In this document: positions 38,109 through 48,933 of the stretch, piece after piece
Position numbering within the stretch: the first letter of the stretch is position 1
Layout of the letters: every line of letters starts with the position of its first letter
Made by a program: the position numbers and the translations under genes
The notes under the pieces: generated by a model
The model's input: only the letters and a program-made list of their open reading frames with translations
Database searches by the model: none
Told to the model about the DNA's origin: nothing
Origin: an uncultured Maribacter sp.
GTDB lineage: Bacteria; Bacteroidota; Bacteroidia; Flavobacteriales; Flavobacteriaceae
Direction of reading: 5' to 3'
Assembly (NCBI RefSeq): GCF_947495965.1
Contig: NZ_CANMBB010000006.1
Location: forward strand, 1 to 64,000
Length of the DNA stretch: 64,000 bases

Positions 38109-41100
38109 ATGAACATCTTTAAGAATGTCTTAGACCGTAAAAAGACATTAACACTACTAATGGTAATTTTAGTAGGGTCTTCTTTATTTGGATATGTTTT
38201 ACCAGCAGTCTTTAATCCGAAAAATAACAACTTATCCACTAATGAGGATATCGAAAATTATGCAGGAACCCACCCTCTTACTGGAGTTTCAGACAATGTA
38301 GTTTTCTGTTCTGATGATAATAGTGAATTACATGAATTTTATCTTTGCGGGGCAGATGCAGAAAAAACTTTGACATTAAACATTCCAAACTTAAGTCAAG
38401 TAATATGGTCTAAACTACAAAGTACTAGTTGTGCTATTTCAAAAACAGATTGCCCAAATACGTCTACAAGTTGTACTTGGAATCAAGTATCTACAAACAC
38501 ACAATATAGTGTTTCTGAAAGTGGAGAATATAGAATTTTTGTAAGATATACAGATAATACTTCCGAACGTTTTTATTTTAATGTGTATGCTAATGGATTA
38601 AATCCAAATGCGGCAGTTACAAATATAGATTGTTCTACTCCTGGAAACATAACCATTAACAATGTTCCTAGTAGTTATGAGTATAGTATTAACAATGGGG
38701 CTTCTTGGCAAGATTCTAATATCTTCCCAATTAACACAGTAAGTAATTATTCCGTTAAAATAAGAAACAAAAACATTACAGATGGTTGTATTTTTAATTT
38801 AGATGATATTGTCGTTAACAATAATAGTATTAACGCAACATCAACTATATTACCTATAACATGTAATACAACTAAAGGCGGAATTAAAATAGATTTAACG
38901 GATGCTTCATCGAGTTATATATATGAAATTAGTCAAGGAGGTAGCCCTATAGGTTCTTCAGGACCAACATCTAGCAATACCTATACTTTTACCGATTTAA
39001 ATTCTGGAGACTATGATATAAATGTAACCTTATCTAGTGTATCTAGCTGTTCTTGGACAGCATCTATTACTGTTCCCGTTTTTGAAACAATACAGCCTAA
39101 TGCTATTGCTACTAAAAATATAGATTGTACAGATGGTATTATAACCGTAGCACCAACAGGTGGTACTGCCCCTTACGAGTATAGCCTAGATGGTGGCACA
39201 ACATATAACGCATTTACTTCTGGAAACCAAACTACTATCCCTATTTCTACCGCTGGGTCTTATACTGTAAGTGTTAAAGATAATAGTGATTGCGAAGTTG
39301 ATTCCTCTCCGGTAGATATTATAATAGAACCTGAAATAACGTATACTATAACCCCAAAAGCAATTACTTGTAATGGTACAGATGATGGTAGTATCACTGT
39401 CGATATTACAAATAGTCAAGGATACTCAACCTCTTACAGTATAGATGGTAGCACTTTTCAAACTTCTAATGTGTTTAGTAATTTGGCAAGTGGCTCTTAT
39501 ACCGTAACCATAAAAAAAGAAAAAGCAGGTGGTTCTTGTAATGTTACTACAAACCCAGTAACCGTAAATCCAAGCACAGCTTTCACAGCTTCAGCTGCTG
39601 TAACACAACAAATAAATTGTTCAAGTGGTTCTGCTACAATAGAAGCCTCAGTTACTGCAGGAGGAACTGCCCCATTTGAATATAGTACAAATGGTGTAGA
39701 TTTTCAACCCAATTCTACTATAACAGGATTAGGTGCAGGAACTTATACTATTACAGTTAAAGATGCCAATGGATGTACCACCACAGTAAACCAAACAGTA
39801 AACGGAGGTTCCAATCCTACAAATATTATTTTTTCTACTAGTAACGTAGATTGCTCTACTGGAGAAACAGATGTACAACTTTCTATTGAAAATGGTACCG
39901 GGTCGGGTTATACCTACCAAATTACAGCTCCATCTACTATTAATAGTCCAGGAGATACTTTTACAGCATTGGCTCCAGGAACCTATACTTTTGAGGTAGA
40001 TGATAATGGTTGTAAAATAGTTAGAAACTATACCGTTCCAGAACCTATTAAATTTACTGCAAATACCACCGTGAAAAAGCATGTTACATGTTTTGCTCCG
40101 GGAACAGCAGACGGAGAAATTGAAGTAGATATTACTAATTTTAATACTTCTTTTGATGTACTGGTTGAAAATAGTTCTGGAATAGATACAGGTTTAGGAA
40201 TAACTGGAGCAACAACATCTCCTATTATAATTTCTGGCTTAGTTGCAGATACTTATACCATAAAAATTAAAGACACTTCTGGTCCGTGCGAATTTGAACA
40301 AACGCAAACTGTAGAAGCTCCCACTTCGGCTTTATCACTAGATTCTTTTAATGTATCGCATATGAATTGTGGCTCTCCAGGTTCTGTAACTGTAGAAGCT
40401 TCTGGTGGTTGGGGTAATTACAACTATGCCGTTTTACAACCCGATAATACTACAACATCTGCACAAAGCAATAAAACCATAACTGGTTTAACACAAATTG
40501 GAACACATACTATTATATTAAAAGATCTTAATGGTTGTGTTATAGATACCCAAACTTTTGACTTACAAGATAACGGTGGTCCAATTTCTGTAGTAGACCA
40601 AAGTGCATCTAATTACTGTTACAGTAGCACTACTAAAGGAGAGCTTAAAATAGATGTTTCTGGAGGGGAAGCTCCATATTTTTACACCGTAAACAACGGA
40701 ACTCCAACACCAATTACTGGAGGTACTTTTACATTAAGCAACATAACGCCTGATGATAATATTATAAAAGTAATTGGCGCTAACGGTTGCGAAACTATAG
40801 TAGCAGACACAAAAATTAGTGGACAATTATTTGCTCTTGCGCAAATAACAAAACCCTTAGGTTGTGGTACTACACCAGATGCTATAATAAACGTAACCCC
40901 TGAAGAAGGCTATCCGCCTTATACTTATACCGTAAATGGAGACCCAACACCTGTTACTATGCCGTATAATGCTGCAACAGAGGGTTTATATACGTTTACT
41001 GTAACAGATAATAAAGGGTGTAGCTTTATAACGGATGCTGTAGATGTAAAGAAAGCACCAGATTTAATTCCTAACCACGATCAATCTCCCACTGCTTGTG

Positions 41101-44100
41101 GGAAAACTGGAACTGGTTCTGTAGAATTAGGAGCTTCTGGAGGAACACCTCCTTATTTATATAGTTTTAATGGTAGTGCATATTCTACGCAAACAGTATA
41201 TACTAATTTAGATGCGCAAGCATATAACTATGGTATTAAAGATGCTTTAGGCTGTGAATTAACAGGATTAGAAGTTATTGTAGGTGCGGAAGCTGCTATC
41301 ACAGCAGATGTTACAAAAACTGATATTACATGCTCAGGAACTAAAACAGAATGGGGAAATACTAATATAACTAATGTTCAAAATGCAACTGGATTAGTAA
41401 CTATAAGGCTAATACGAGTAAATGACCCTATTAAACATGCAGCAGGCACAGCTAGATATTGGACATACAGAGAGTATAAAAATGTAGATATGTCTGACCC
41501 AACAGATGATTATGATATTCGTATGTATTGGCCACATCATTTTTATGTAGAAATAGAAGATGAAAAAGGATGTATATACGAATCTGATTTATACGAAATT
41601 GAACAACCTCCTTTACCATGGATTCAAAAACCTGAAGCTGATTTAGAGCAATCTTGTGCTAGTGGAGCTTCTTTTGAGATTGAAGTAGGAGGTGACCCTG
41701 CAGATTCTTCAACATTACCTGGAGAGGAATTAGTTGGTCCATTTCAGTACCGTATATGGCCTTATGATGAAAATAACCCCCCTGCTTGGAGAGAATTTAA
41801 CGATCCTTCTAACCCTGTTTTAGGATTAGATTCTGACCCTGTCGGATTTGAAAGAGATTTAAGAGTTAGTGGACTTTTATTTGGCGTACAATATGCCATT
41901 GTATTAAAAGATATGAATACAGGTTGTCAACGTTGGCGAAGTCTAGGCGTTGTGCATACCCCAGAAGCGCCTAATAATAATATAGATGTAATTTCTACTC
42001 CACAAAGTTTATCATGTTATTCTGGTTCTGATGGAAAAGTAAAATTTACCATAAAAGGAGCAGGAGACAACGATTTAGATGGAACACAAACAGTAAGTTG
42101 GAATATTAGGCATACAAGTGATAGAGGTTCTGTACACGATTCACATCCTTGGATTCCTTCTTTTAGAAGAAGTGGAACAGCTAATGATGGAGGATCTGGT
42201 GGAGATATTGAAATTGATTTAACTGGATTAAAATTAGCTTGGTATGTAGTAGAAGTAACTACAGAGGCTGGATGTAAATCTGGTAATAGGTTCTTAATCT
42301 ATAGACCTAAATCTAAACTAAAATTAGAACTAGATCAATATGTTGCACCCACTTGTAATATAGGTGCTCAGATAGCAGTAACTGCTAAAGGAGGGTGGGA
42401 TGACCAAAAATATTTTAATATTAGAAACAAGTTAGACCAAACTGGTTGGCACGAGTATGAATACGCGTTTGTTGTAGATGGTAATGTTCCTGTAGATGCA
42501 GATTTTGGTCCTGATAATTTCAAAACCATTACACCTACTGCGTATGATGGCGCAAACAATGTATACCAAGTATATGTTCGTGACGGCGGCGGTTGTGTTG
42601 AAGGATTAGGAACACCGATTACTATTACCCAAGACCCTGAACCTATTATAGATACTATAGATGTTACCGACAGATGTACCTCCACAAATGAGTTGTATAA
42701 TGTAGTGGCAACATTAACACAACCTGGTACTAACCCAACAAATACAAATCCAGTTTATATTTGGGATGGCGAAGTTACCACTACAGCCACAAAAACTTTA
42801 GGACCTGGAAACCATACCTTAGTGGTTCGTGATGAAAATGGTTGTTCAGATACGCAAAACATTCATATTTATCCGCAACTAGTGGCTAAATCTAAAATTA
42901 CTAAGACTGTAGATTGTGATGTCTCTTTGGATAATGGAGAAATGTTAGCTTCTGCTTATGGTGGCTCAGGAAATTTTGAATTTACTATTAGTCCTATTCC
43001 TGCATCTTATGCCCCTGGTGAAGAAACAAATACTACTGGTGTATTTACAAGATTAGAGCCAAATGTAAATTATGTTTATAAAGTAAATGATTTAGACAAT
43101 ACTTGTGGAACTCAAGATTCTCCTGCATTAGAATTAATAATGCCCGTAGACCCACAATTTGAGCCAGATACAACTGTTCCTGTTACTTGTTTTGGAGATA
43201 CCGATGGAAAAATTATAATAAAACAAATAGACGGAGTAGATAACCTAGATGTAACTTATGAGTATAGTTTAAATGGAGGTACGTACCAAACCTCTAATCT
43301 ATTTGATGGATTAGCGGCTGGCACCTATAATGTAGATATTCGTTCCGCAAAAAATTGTGTTCAAAATTTACCAGGAATAGTTGTAGGTGGTCCATCTGCC
43401 CCAGTTTCTTTAACTACTCCAACAGTATCTGCTTTTGTATGTACAGCAGACAATAAATTAGGAATGGCAACCGTAGAAACAACAGTGTCTGGTGGTACAG
43501 CACCATATAAATTTAGCTATAATGGTAATAGTTTTAGCTCTATTGCAGGTACAGCAATTTCTTTTGAGGTTCCTTACAAAACCACATCTCAAAACATTGT
43601 TTTAGATGTTATAGATGCTAATGGATGTCCAATCCAAGAAAATGTAACTGTTGATGCAGCAACTAAAATTTCTGCTACTATGACAACATCAACGGTGATG
43701 AATTGTGTTACTGATGGAGTATATGAAATTAACATTCCTTCAAGTTTTACGAATTATAGTATTGTAGAACAGCCAAGTGCTTCGGCTTATGTAACTGTTG
43801 TTGGAACAACTGTTACCATTGAAAGAGGGCAACCAAATACATATTCATTCTTAGTTACAGATAATGATACTGGTTGTACTACGAAAGTACAAATTGAAAT
43901 AGCTCCTTTTAATACTATAGAGGTAAGTGCTTCTAAGGTAAATGACATTACTTGTCATGGAGAATCTAACGGAGAACTTTCTTTTGAAGTTTCTAGTTTT
44001 GGTAGTGGCGGATTTAGTTATGAGATTTATAATGTAAATAATACAACCACTCCTATACATTCTGTAGCTAGTAGCACACTTACTACACCTATTTCTTATA

Positions 44101-46490
44101 GCTTATTACCAGCAGGCACATTTGTGGTTGTAGCTACGGATAACGACACTGGTTGTCATGTAAAATCAGAATTTATATCTATACAAAGCCCTTCGGAGCC
44201 TTTAGATTTTACCTATGCCACAACCCATGATCTAACTTGTTCTCCAGGTATGGATGCGCAAATAACAGCAACACCAGTAGGTGGATGGGGTACTTACGAA
44301 TTTGAATTAGTAAATGCAGATTCTGGTACAACATTACAATCTTTTGATGCTAATAATGTGTTTAGCGGATTAACATCTGTTATAAATTATGAATTGACCA
44401 TAAGAGATGCAAATGGGTGTACTAAAGTAATACCAGGAATTACTATTCCTGAGATAGATTCTATAACAGTAACCTCAGGTAATATATCAGCTACTAACCC
44501 ATCTTGTACAGAGGCGAATGATGGAGAAATTACTGTAGTTGCTACTAGAGAGTTTGGTAATGGACACACTAATTTCCAATACATTTTAACGAATATAACA
44601 ACAGGAATTAGTGGTTTACCACAATCTAGTAATATTTTTTCTAATTTATTTGAAGGAGACTATACCGTTACTGTTCAAGATGGTTCTGGTTGTGATACTA
44701 CAACGGCTACTATTTCTTTAATTGATCCAACAGAAATAGAAATTGACGGCGTAATAAGCCAAGAACCTAACTGTGATCCTAATTCAGGAGAAATTACAGT
44801 ATCCGCTAGTGGTGGTGTTTTAGGTACAACGTATGAATATAGAATTATAGAACCCGCTGCAGATGCAACTGCCTGGAGTACACAACAGGTATATAGTTCT
44901 TTAGCTCCAGGAACTTATGAGTTTTTAGCTCGCGATAGTGACCCTGCAAAACATTGTGTTTCCCCTATTTCCGTTATACGAACCATAAATGTTGTAGAAC
45001 CTTTAGATATAACAGTAAATGATGATAATACAATCATTAATTGTAATGGCGAAATGGATGCCGTTTTAATTGCAGAAGCAACTGGAGGTTTAGGTGGCTA
45101 TCAATACCAACTAGAAGTTAACGGAACTTTACAAGGAGCTCCTCAGGACTCTGGTACTTTTGAAGGATTAGGGCAAGGAAATTATAGGATTTTAGCAACT
45201 GGAGGCACTAATTGTGAAAAATACTCGGAAGAAATTATAATAAATGAACCTCCATTACTCTCTGCTAGTTTACAAGGAAGTACAAATGTTATGTGCTTTG
45301 GCGAAGATAACGGAACTATAGAAATTTCTGCAAGTGGCGGTAATGGACCATACCAATATATTATTTCCTCTAATCCAAAAAAGGCAGTTAACAATAATAC
45401 TTTTGACAGGTTATCAGGTGGTACTTACAGTGTACTAGTTCAGGATGCTAATGGTTGCCAAGTTACAGTAGACAATATTAATATTGTAGCCCCAACTGCT
45501 GCCTTATTAGCAAATGTAACCAGAATAGAAGATGAAGTTTGCTCTAGTGATGATAATGGACTTATTGAAGTAGAAATAACTGGTGGTACTGCCCCATACC
45601 AATACAACCTTACTAGTCCTACAGATAGTTTTACTACAATAAGTGGATCTACATTAACATTAGATAATCTAGATGGAGGATTCTATGAAATATATCTTAA
45701 AGATGCTAACAACTGTCCTTTTGTTCTAGTAAAAGAAGTAAAAGTTGGCTCTGACCTTTCTGCAACTGTAGAAATAACAAATGAATGTAGTAATGGGCAA
45801 CCTATTTATGGTGCATCTGTACTATTTAATGATGAAAATCTAGATGCCGCAGAAATTGTGTTCGATTTAGATGATGCTAACCCAAATAATCCAGATGTTG
45901 CAAATGCGCAAGCAGAAGCTATCTTTACAAATATCTCTTCTGGTGATCATACTATAAGTATTGTTCATTTAGGTACAGGATGTGTTGAAGTTAAAAACTT
46001 TTCTGTGGAAGCGCAACAACAATTAGTTTTAACTAGCAAACCTGCTGGTATTAACGAAATAATTGTAGAAGCAACTGGCGGAGATGGTATTTACACGTAT
46101 TATTTTGATGATGAAATTAGTCCTGACGGTAAAAAGTATATTAACCATACCGATGTTTACACTGCTAAAGTAATAGACAGTAAAGGTTGTGAAGCTAGTA
46201 TAGAAATTCCTTTAGAATATATAGACATTGAAATTCCAAATTTCTTTACTCCTGATGGAGATGGGTTTAACGATACTTGGGTAATTAAAAATGTAGAAGG
46301 TTTCCCTAATCTTTGGGGTGCAATTTATGATAGATACGGTAGACAAGTTAAATACTTTGTAAAACAAGGTAATTGGGATGGATCCTACGAAAACGTAGAT
46401 TTACCTTCAGGAGATTATTGGTATGTAATTAAACTAAATGGTGAAAATGATGATCGAGAGTTTGTGGGTCATGTTACAATTTACAGATAA
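38109..46490 (+). CDS. Giant SprB-repeat cell-surface protein with T9SS type B (gliding-associated) C-terminal domain
   Basis: A 2793-residue secreted protein. An N-terminal membrane/signal segment (LTLLMVILVGSSLFGYVLPAVF) is followed by about 27 modules of 75-110 residues. Most start with a Cys (for example DITCHGESNGEL) and contain GG(T)APYEYS-like and G.Y.V.V.D..GC segments, the SprB-repeat pattern. Modules near 1080-1480 are longer and Trp-rich. The last 90 residues (IPNFFTPDGDGFNDTW to GHVTIYR) are the gliding-motility-associated type B sorting domain. Known relatives are motile or sticky adhesins exported by T9SS. A shared terminator closes the gene; no PorP/SprF gene is adjacent. Confidence 0.9.
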   Translation: MNIFKNVLDRKKTLTLLMVILVGSSLFGYVLPAVFNPKNNNLSTNEDIENYAGTHPLTGVSDNVVFCSDDNSELHEFYLCGADAEKTLTLNIPNLSQVIWSKLQSTSCAISKTDCPNTSTSCTWNQVSTNTQYSVSESGEYRIFVRYTDNTSERFYFNVYANGLNPNAAVTNIDCSTPGNITINNVPSSYEYSINNGASWQDSNIFPINTVSNYSVKIRNKNITDGCIFNLDDIVVNNNSINATSTILPITCNTTKGGIKIDLTDASSSYIYEISQGGSPIGSSGPTSSNTYTFTDLNSGDYDINVTLSSVSSCSWTASITVPVFETIQPNAIATKNIDCTDGIITVAPTGGTAPYEYSLDGGTTYNAFTSGNQTTIPISTAGSYTVSVKDNSDCEVDSSPVDIIIEPEITYTITPKAITCNGTDDGSITVDITNSQGYSTSYSIDGSTFQTSNVFSNLASGSYTVTIKKEKAGGSCNVTTNPVTVNPSTAFTASAAVTQQINCSSGSATIEASVTAGGTAPFEYSTNGVDFQPNSTITGLGAGTYTITVKDANGCTTTVNQTVNGGSNPTNIIFSTSNVDCSTGETDVQLSIENGTGSGYTYQITAPSTINSPGDTFTALAPGTYTFEVDDNGCKIVRNYTVPEPIKFTANTTVKKHVTCFAPGTADGEIEVDITNFNTSFDVLVENSSGIDTGLGITGATTSPIIISGLVADTYTIKIKDTSGPCEFEQTQTVEAPTSALSLDSFNVSHMNCGSPGSVTVEASGGWGNYNYAVLQPDNTTTSAQSNKTITGLTQIGTHTIILKDLNGCVIDTQTFDLQDNGGPISVVDQSASNYCYSSTTKGELKIDVSGGEAPYFYTVNNGTPTPITGGTFTLSNITPDDNIIKVIGANGCETIVADTKISGQLFALAQITKPLGCGTTPDAIINVTPEEGYPPYTYTVNGDPTPVTMPYNAATEGLYTFTVTDNKGCSFITDAVDVKKAPDLIPNHDQSPTACGKTGTGSVELGASGGTPPYLYSFNGSAYSTQTVYTNLDAQAYNYGIKDALGCELTGLEVIVGAEAAITADVTKTDITCSGTKTEWGNTNITNVQNATGLVTIRLIRVNDPIKHAAGTARYWTYREYKNVDMSDPTDDYDIRMYWPHHFYVEIEDEKGCIYESDLYEIEQPPLPWIQKPEADLEQSCASGASFEIEVGGDPADSSTLPGEELVGPFQYRIWPYDENNPPAWREFNDPSNPVLGLDSDPVGFERDLRVSGLLFGVQYAIVLKDMNTGCQRWRSLGVVHTPEAPNNNIDVISTPQSLSCYSGSDGKVKFTIKGAGDNDLDGTQTVSWNIRHTSDRGSVHDSHPWIPSFRRSGTANDGGSGGDIEIDLTGLKLAWYVVEVTTEAGCKSGNRFLIYRPKSKLKLELDQYVAPTCNIGAQIAVTAKGGWDDQKYFNIRNKLDQTGWHEYEYAFVVDGNVPVDADFGPDNFKTITPTAYDGANNVYQVYVRDGGGCVEGLGTPITITQDPEPIIDTIDVTDRCTSTNELYNVVATLTQPGTNPTNTNPVYIWDGEVTTTATKTLGPGNHTLVVRDENGCSDTQNIHIYPQLVAKSKITKTVDCDVSLDNGEMLASAYGGSGNFEFTISPIPASYAPGEETNTTGVFTRLEPNVNYVYKVNDLDNTCGTQDSPALELIMPVDPQFEPDTTVPVTCFGDTDGKIIIKQIDGVDNLDVTYEYSLNGGTYQTSNLFDGLAAGTYNVDIRSAKNCVQNLPGIVVGGPSAPVSLTTPTVSAFVCTADNKLGMATVETTVSGGTAPYKFSYNGNSFSSIAGTAISFEVPYKTTSQNIVLDVIDANGCPIQENVTVDAATKISATMTTSTVMNCVTDGVYEINIPSSFTNYSIVEQPSASAYVTVVGTTVTIERGQPNTYSFLVTDNDTGCTTKVQIEIAPFNTIEVSASKVNDITCHGESNGELSFEVSSFGSGGFSYEIYNVNNTTTPIHSVASSTLTTPISYSLLPAGTFVVVATDNDTGCHVKSEFISIQSPSEPLDFTYATTHDLTCSPGMDAQITATPVGGWGTYEFELVNADSGTTLQSFDANNVFSGLTSVINYELTIRDANGCTKVIPGITIPEIDSITVTSGNISATNPSCTEANDGEITVVATREFGNGHTNFQYILTNITTGISGLPQSSNIFSNLFEGDYTVTVQDGSGCDTTTATISLIDPTEIEIDGVISQEPNCDPNSGEITVSASGGVLGTTYEYRIIEPAADATAWSTQQVYSSLAPGTYEFLARDSDPAKHCVSPISVIRTINVVEPLDITVNDDNTIINCNGEMDAVLIAEATGGLGGYQYQLEVNGTLQGAPQDSGTFEGLGQGNYRILATGGTNCEKYSEEIIINEPPLLSASLQGSTNVMCFGEDNGTIEISASGGNGPYQYIISSNPKKAVNNNTFDRLSGGTYSVLVQDANGCQVTVDNINIVAPTAALLANVTRIEDEVCSSDDNGLIEVEITGGTAPYQYNLTSPTDSFTTISGSTLTLDNLDGGFYEIYLKDANNCPFVLVKEVKVGSDLSATVEITNECSNGQPIYGASVLFNDENLDAAEIVFDLDDANPNNPDVANAQAEAIFTNISSGDHTISIVHLGTGCVEVKNFSVEAQQQLVLTSKPAGINEIIVEATGGDGIYTYYFDDEISPDGKKYINHTDVYTAKVIDSKGCEASIEIPLEYIDIEIPNFFTPDGDGFNDTWVIKNVEGFPNLWGAIYDRYGRQVKYFVKQGNWDGSYENVDLPSGDYWYVIKLNGENDDREFVGHVTIYR

Positions 46491-46500
46491 ACAATAAACT

Positions 46501-46527
46501 AAAAGGGTCGCAATTTGCGACCCTTTT
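46501..46527. terminator. Bidirectional terminator between the SprB-like gene and xth
   Basis: AAAAGGGTCGC pairs with GCGACCCTTTT around AATTT, flanked by A- and T-runs. It lies 10 bases after the plus-strand stop (46490) and 21 bases from the minus-strand xth stop, so it serves both convergent genes. Confidence 0.92.
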
Positions 46528-46548
46528 TAATAAGTATTAAAAAATTAC

Positions 46549-47313
46549 CTATTTACTAATTTCGACTAAAATAGGACAGTGATCACTATGCTTAGCTTCT
46601 GATAAAATTAAAGCTCTTTTTAATCTTTCTTCTAAAGAGGAACTTACCATAGCATAGTCTAAACGCCATCCTTTATTATTGTTTCTGGCATTTGCGCGGT
46701 AGCTCCACCAAGAATAATTATGGGGTTCTTTATTAAAATGCCTAAAGCTATCTATAAAACCACTCTTTATAAAATTTCCTATCCATTCTCTTTCTACAGG
46801 TAAAAAACCAGAAACATTTTTGTTCCTAACTGGATCATGAATATCTATAGCTTCATGACAAATATTATAATCTCCTAATACAATTAAATTTGGATGGTCT
46901 TTTTTTAATTCATTGGCATACTCTTGAAAATCTGCCATATATTTTAACTTAAACTCTAACCTATCCAAATTAGTGCCAGAAGGCAAATACATACTCATTA
47001 TAGAAATATCTCCGTAGTCTACACGCAAATTTCTCCCTTCAAAATCCATATAATCTATACCAGTGCCATACTCAATATGGTCTGGTTCTTTTTTTGCTAA
47101 TATTGCAACGCCACTATATCCTTTTTTCTCTGCACTAAACCAATAATTATAAGAATATCCTGCTTCTGCAAAAATATCTAAATCTAATTGTTCTTTATTC
47201 GCTTTTATTTCTTGCAAACATATTACATCGGGGTCTACAGCCTGTAGCCAATCTATAAAACCTTTTTTTAATGCTGCTCTTATGCCGTTTACGTTATAGG
47301 ATACTATCTTCAT
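46549..47313 (-). CDS. xth: Exodeoxyribonuclease III / AP endonuclease
   Basis: A 254-residue enzyme of the Xth/ExoA family. MKIVSYNVNGIRAALKKG places Asn7, and LQEIKANKEQ the metal-ligand Glu34. LGDYNICHEAIDIHDP holds the Asp/Asn pair and AKHSDHCPILVEI the catalytic Asp-His end. It cuts at abasic sites in base excision repair. The gene is divergent from a small outer-membrane protein gene. Confidence 0.95.
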   Translation of the reverse strand: MKIVSYNVNGIRAALKKGFIDWLQAVDPDVICLQEIKANKEQLDLDIFAEAGYSYNYWFSAEKKGYSGVAILAKKEPDHIEYGTGIDYMDFEGRNLRVDYGDISIMSMYLPSGTNLDRLEFKLKYMADFQEYANELKKDHPNLIVLGDYNICHEAIDIHDPVRNKNVSGFLPVEREWIGNFIKSGFIDSFRHFNKEPHNYSWWSYRANARNNNKGWRLDYAMVSSSLEERLKRALILSEAKHSDHCPILVEISK

Positions 47314-47385
47314 TTTTATATATTATGCCTATAAAAGTAACAAAATAGGAAAGACCTAAAGTCTATTTATAAAATTTTAATACCC

Positions 47386-47393
47386 TATTTTTG
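47386..47393 (+). promoter_or_regulatory. -7 promoter box for outer-membrane protein gene
   Basis: TATTTTTG matches TAnnTTTG, 23 bases before the ATG at 47417. No -33 TTTG is evident. Confidence 0.38.
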
Positions 47394-47416
47394 CTTTTTA
47401 TTTTAAACACTACCCA

Positions 47417-47944
47417 ATGAAAAAAATAATTGCAATAGCAATCTTTATTCTATCTTCTAATTTTATAGTAGCGCAAGCTTATTCTAATTCTGACAATATT
47501 CATGAAATAAAATTTAACATTGGTCAATTCTTAATTACTTCCAGTGCCGAAATTTCGTATGAATATTATATAAATGAAGACACTAGTATAGGAGCTACTA
47601 TGCATTTTGATGGTGATAGCGATGATTATAATGGAAACTTTGGTTTAGGGGCAAATGTTAGAGCTTATTTTGGCTATAATCCTAAAAGCGGTGTGTTTGC
47701 AGAAGCTTTTGGTTTATACTATACTGGTGAAGATGAAGTAGAAGATGCTGCAAGTGCACTTGGTGTAAGAAACAAAGATTATAGTACCGCAGCACTAGGC
47801 CTAGGAGGTGGTTATAAATGGGCTACCAGAAGCGATAAATTTACCGTTGAACTTAGTGGTGGTTTAGGAAGAAATATAAATCCAGAAGACTTTCAGAATA
47901 CATTTATGTTCCGCGCGGGCTTATCTATTGGTTTTAGATTTTAA
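47417..47944 (+). CDS. Small outer-membrane beta-barrel protein
   Basis: A 175-residue protein with a signal peptide ending VAQA (about residue 21). Alternating hydrophobic/aromatic strands follow, with the C-terminal pattern FMFRAGLSIGFRF ending in Phe, typical of eight-strand barrels. It resembles DUF3575-like flavobacterial surface proteins, but I recognise no specific family. It is followed 3 bases later by the pseudouridine synthase gene, so the two are co-transcribed. Function unknown. Confidence 0.72.
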   Translation: MKKIIAIAIFILSSNFIVAQAYSNSDNIHEIKFNIGQFLITSSAEISYEYYINEDTSIGATMHFDGDSDDYNGNFGLGANVRAYFGYNPKSGVFAEAFGLYYTGEDEVEDAASALGVRNKDYSTAALGLGGGYKWATRSDKFTVELSGGLGRNINPEDFQNTFMFRAGLSIGFRF

Positions 47945-47947
47945 CAA

Positions 47948-48826
47948 ATGCAATCTTTACCTATTCTAGAATCGCATACGGCTAAAATTTTAGACAAGCC
48001 TTTACGATTACAGGAATACGGTGTTGGTATTTTCAAAACTATTGTAACAAAATCTGCCTTAAAAAAAGCTATTAAAAAAAAATGCGTTCTTGTAAACGGA
48101 GAAATAGCAACAACTGCAACCTTTATTTATGGCACAGAAAAAATAACTTTATTAGAAGACAAAAACACCAAAAAACATAAAAAAATTGTTCTCTCTTTAG
48201 AGGTGGTTTATGAGGACAATTATTTAGCTATAATTAATAAACCTCCTGGCATTCTTGTTAGCGGTAATTCTTTTAAAACTATTGTAAATGCCTTAGAGCA
48301 AAACATAACTAAAAGTAATTTACCCGATGCAGTTGCTCCAAAACCTGTACATAGATTAGATTACCCTACTACGGGTTTACTCATAATAGGCAAAACAAGC
48401 ACTAGTATTATTGCTTTAAATAAGTTATTTGAAAATAATGAAATAATCAAAACCTATATAGCAGTTACTATTGGAAAAATGCAAGATTTTGGTGCAATTT
48501 CGGAACTCATTGATGGTAAAAAAGCTATATCAAAATACCAAGTAATTAAAAGGGTTAGCTCTAATAGATTTGCTTCTTTAAACTGGGTAGAATTAACTCC
48601 TGAAACTGGAAGAAAACACCAACTTAGAAAACACTTACTTACCATTGGAAATCCTATTTTAGGAGATCAAACTTATTTCTTAAAAGACCTGAAATTAAAA
48701 GGAAAAGGACTTTACTTACACGCTTATTCTTTAGTATTTACCCACCCCTTTACTAATGAAAAATTAACTTTTGTAAAAGAACCTTCAAAAAAATTTGCTT
48801 CCATCTTTAAAAAAATTAATCTTTAA
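47948..48826 (+). CDS. RluA-family pseudouridine synthase
   Basis: This is a 292-residue protein. An S4-like N-terminal region (LRLQEYGVGIF, KKKCVLVNGEI) is followed by the catalytic domain, with Asp138 in VHRLDYPTTGLLII, then SKYQVIKRV, ETGRKHQLRKHL and PILGDQTYFLKD. It isomerises uridine in rRNA or tRNA; the exact site is not predictable. It is convergent with glyS and shares a terminator. Confidence 0.9.
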   Translation: MQSLPILESHTAKILDKPLRLQEYGVGIFKTIVTKSALKKAIKKKCVLVNGEIATTATFIYGTEKITLLEDKNTKKHKKIVLSLEVVYEDNYLAIINKPPGILVSGNSFKTIVNALEQNITKSNLPDAVAPKPVHRLDYPTTGLLIIGKTSTSIIALNKLFENNEIIKTYIAVTIGKMQDFGAISELIDGKKAISKYQVIKRVSSNRFASLNWVELTPETGRKHQLRKHLLTIGNPILGDQTYFLKDLKLKGKGLYLHAYSLVFTHPFTNEKLTFVKEPSKKFASIFKKINL

Positions 48827-48874
48827 AATAATTTGATGCTTTGTTTGCTATAGCATCTAAAATTTTTCTTAAAC

Positions 48875-48914
48875 AAAAAACTCCATCAGCCTTAAAAAAG
48901 CTAATGGAGTTTTT
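48875..48914. terminator. Bidirectional terminator between the pseudouridine synthase gene and glyS
   Basis: AAAAACTCCATcAGC pairs with GCTaATGGAGTTTTT (one C-A mismatch) with A- and T-runs on the outsides, between two convergent stops at 48826 and 48934. Confidence 0.85.
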
Positions 48915-48933
48915 AATATAATATAGGTTTATA

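Noticed and set aside
39186-45394. Several minus-strand ORFs inside the SprB-like gene
   Set aside because: They overlap a clear 2793-codon gene, have low-complexity content, and no signals.
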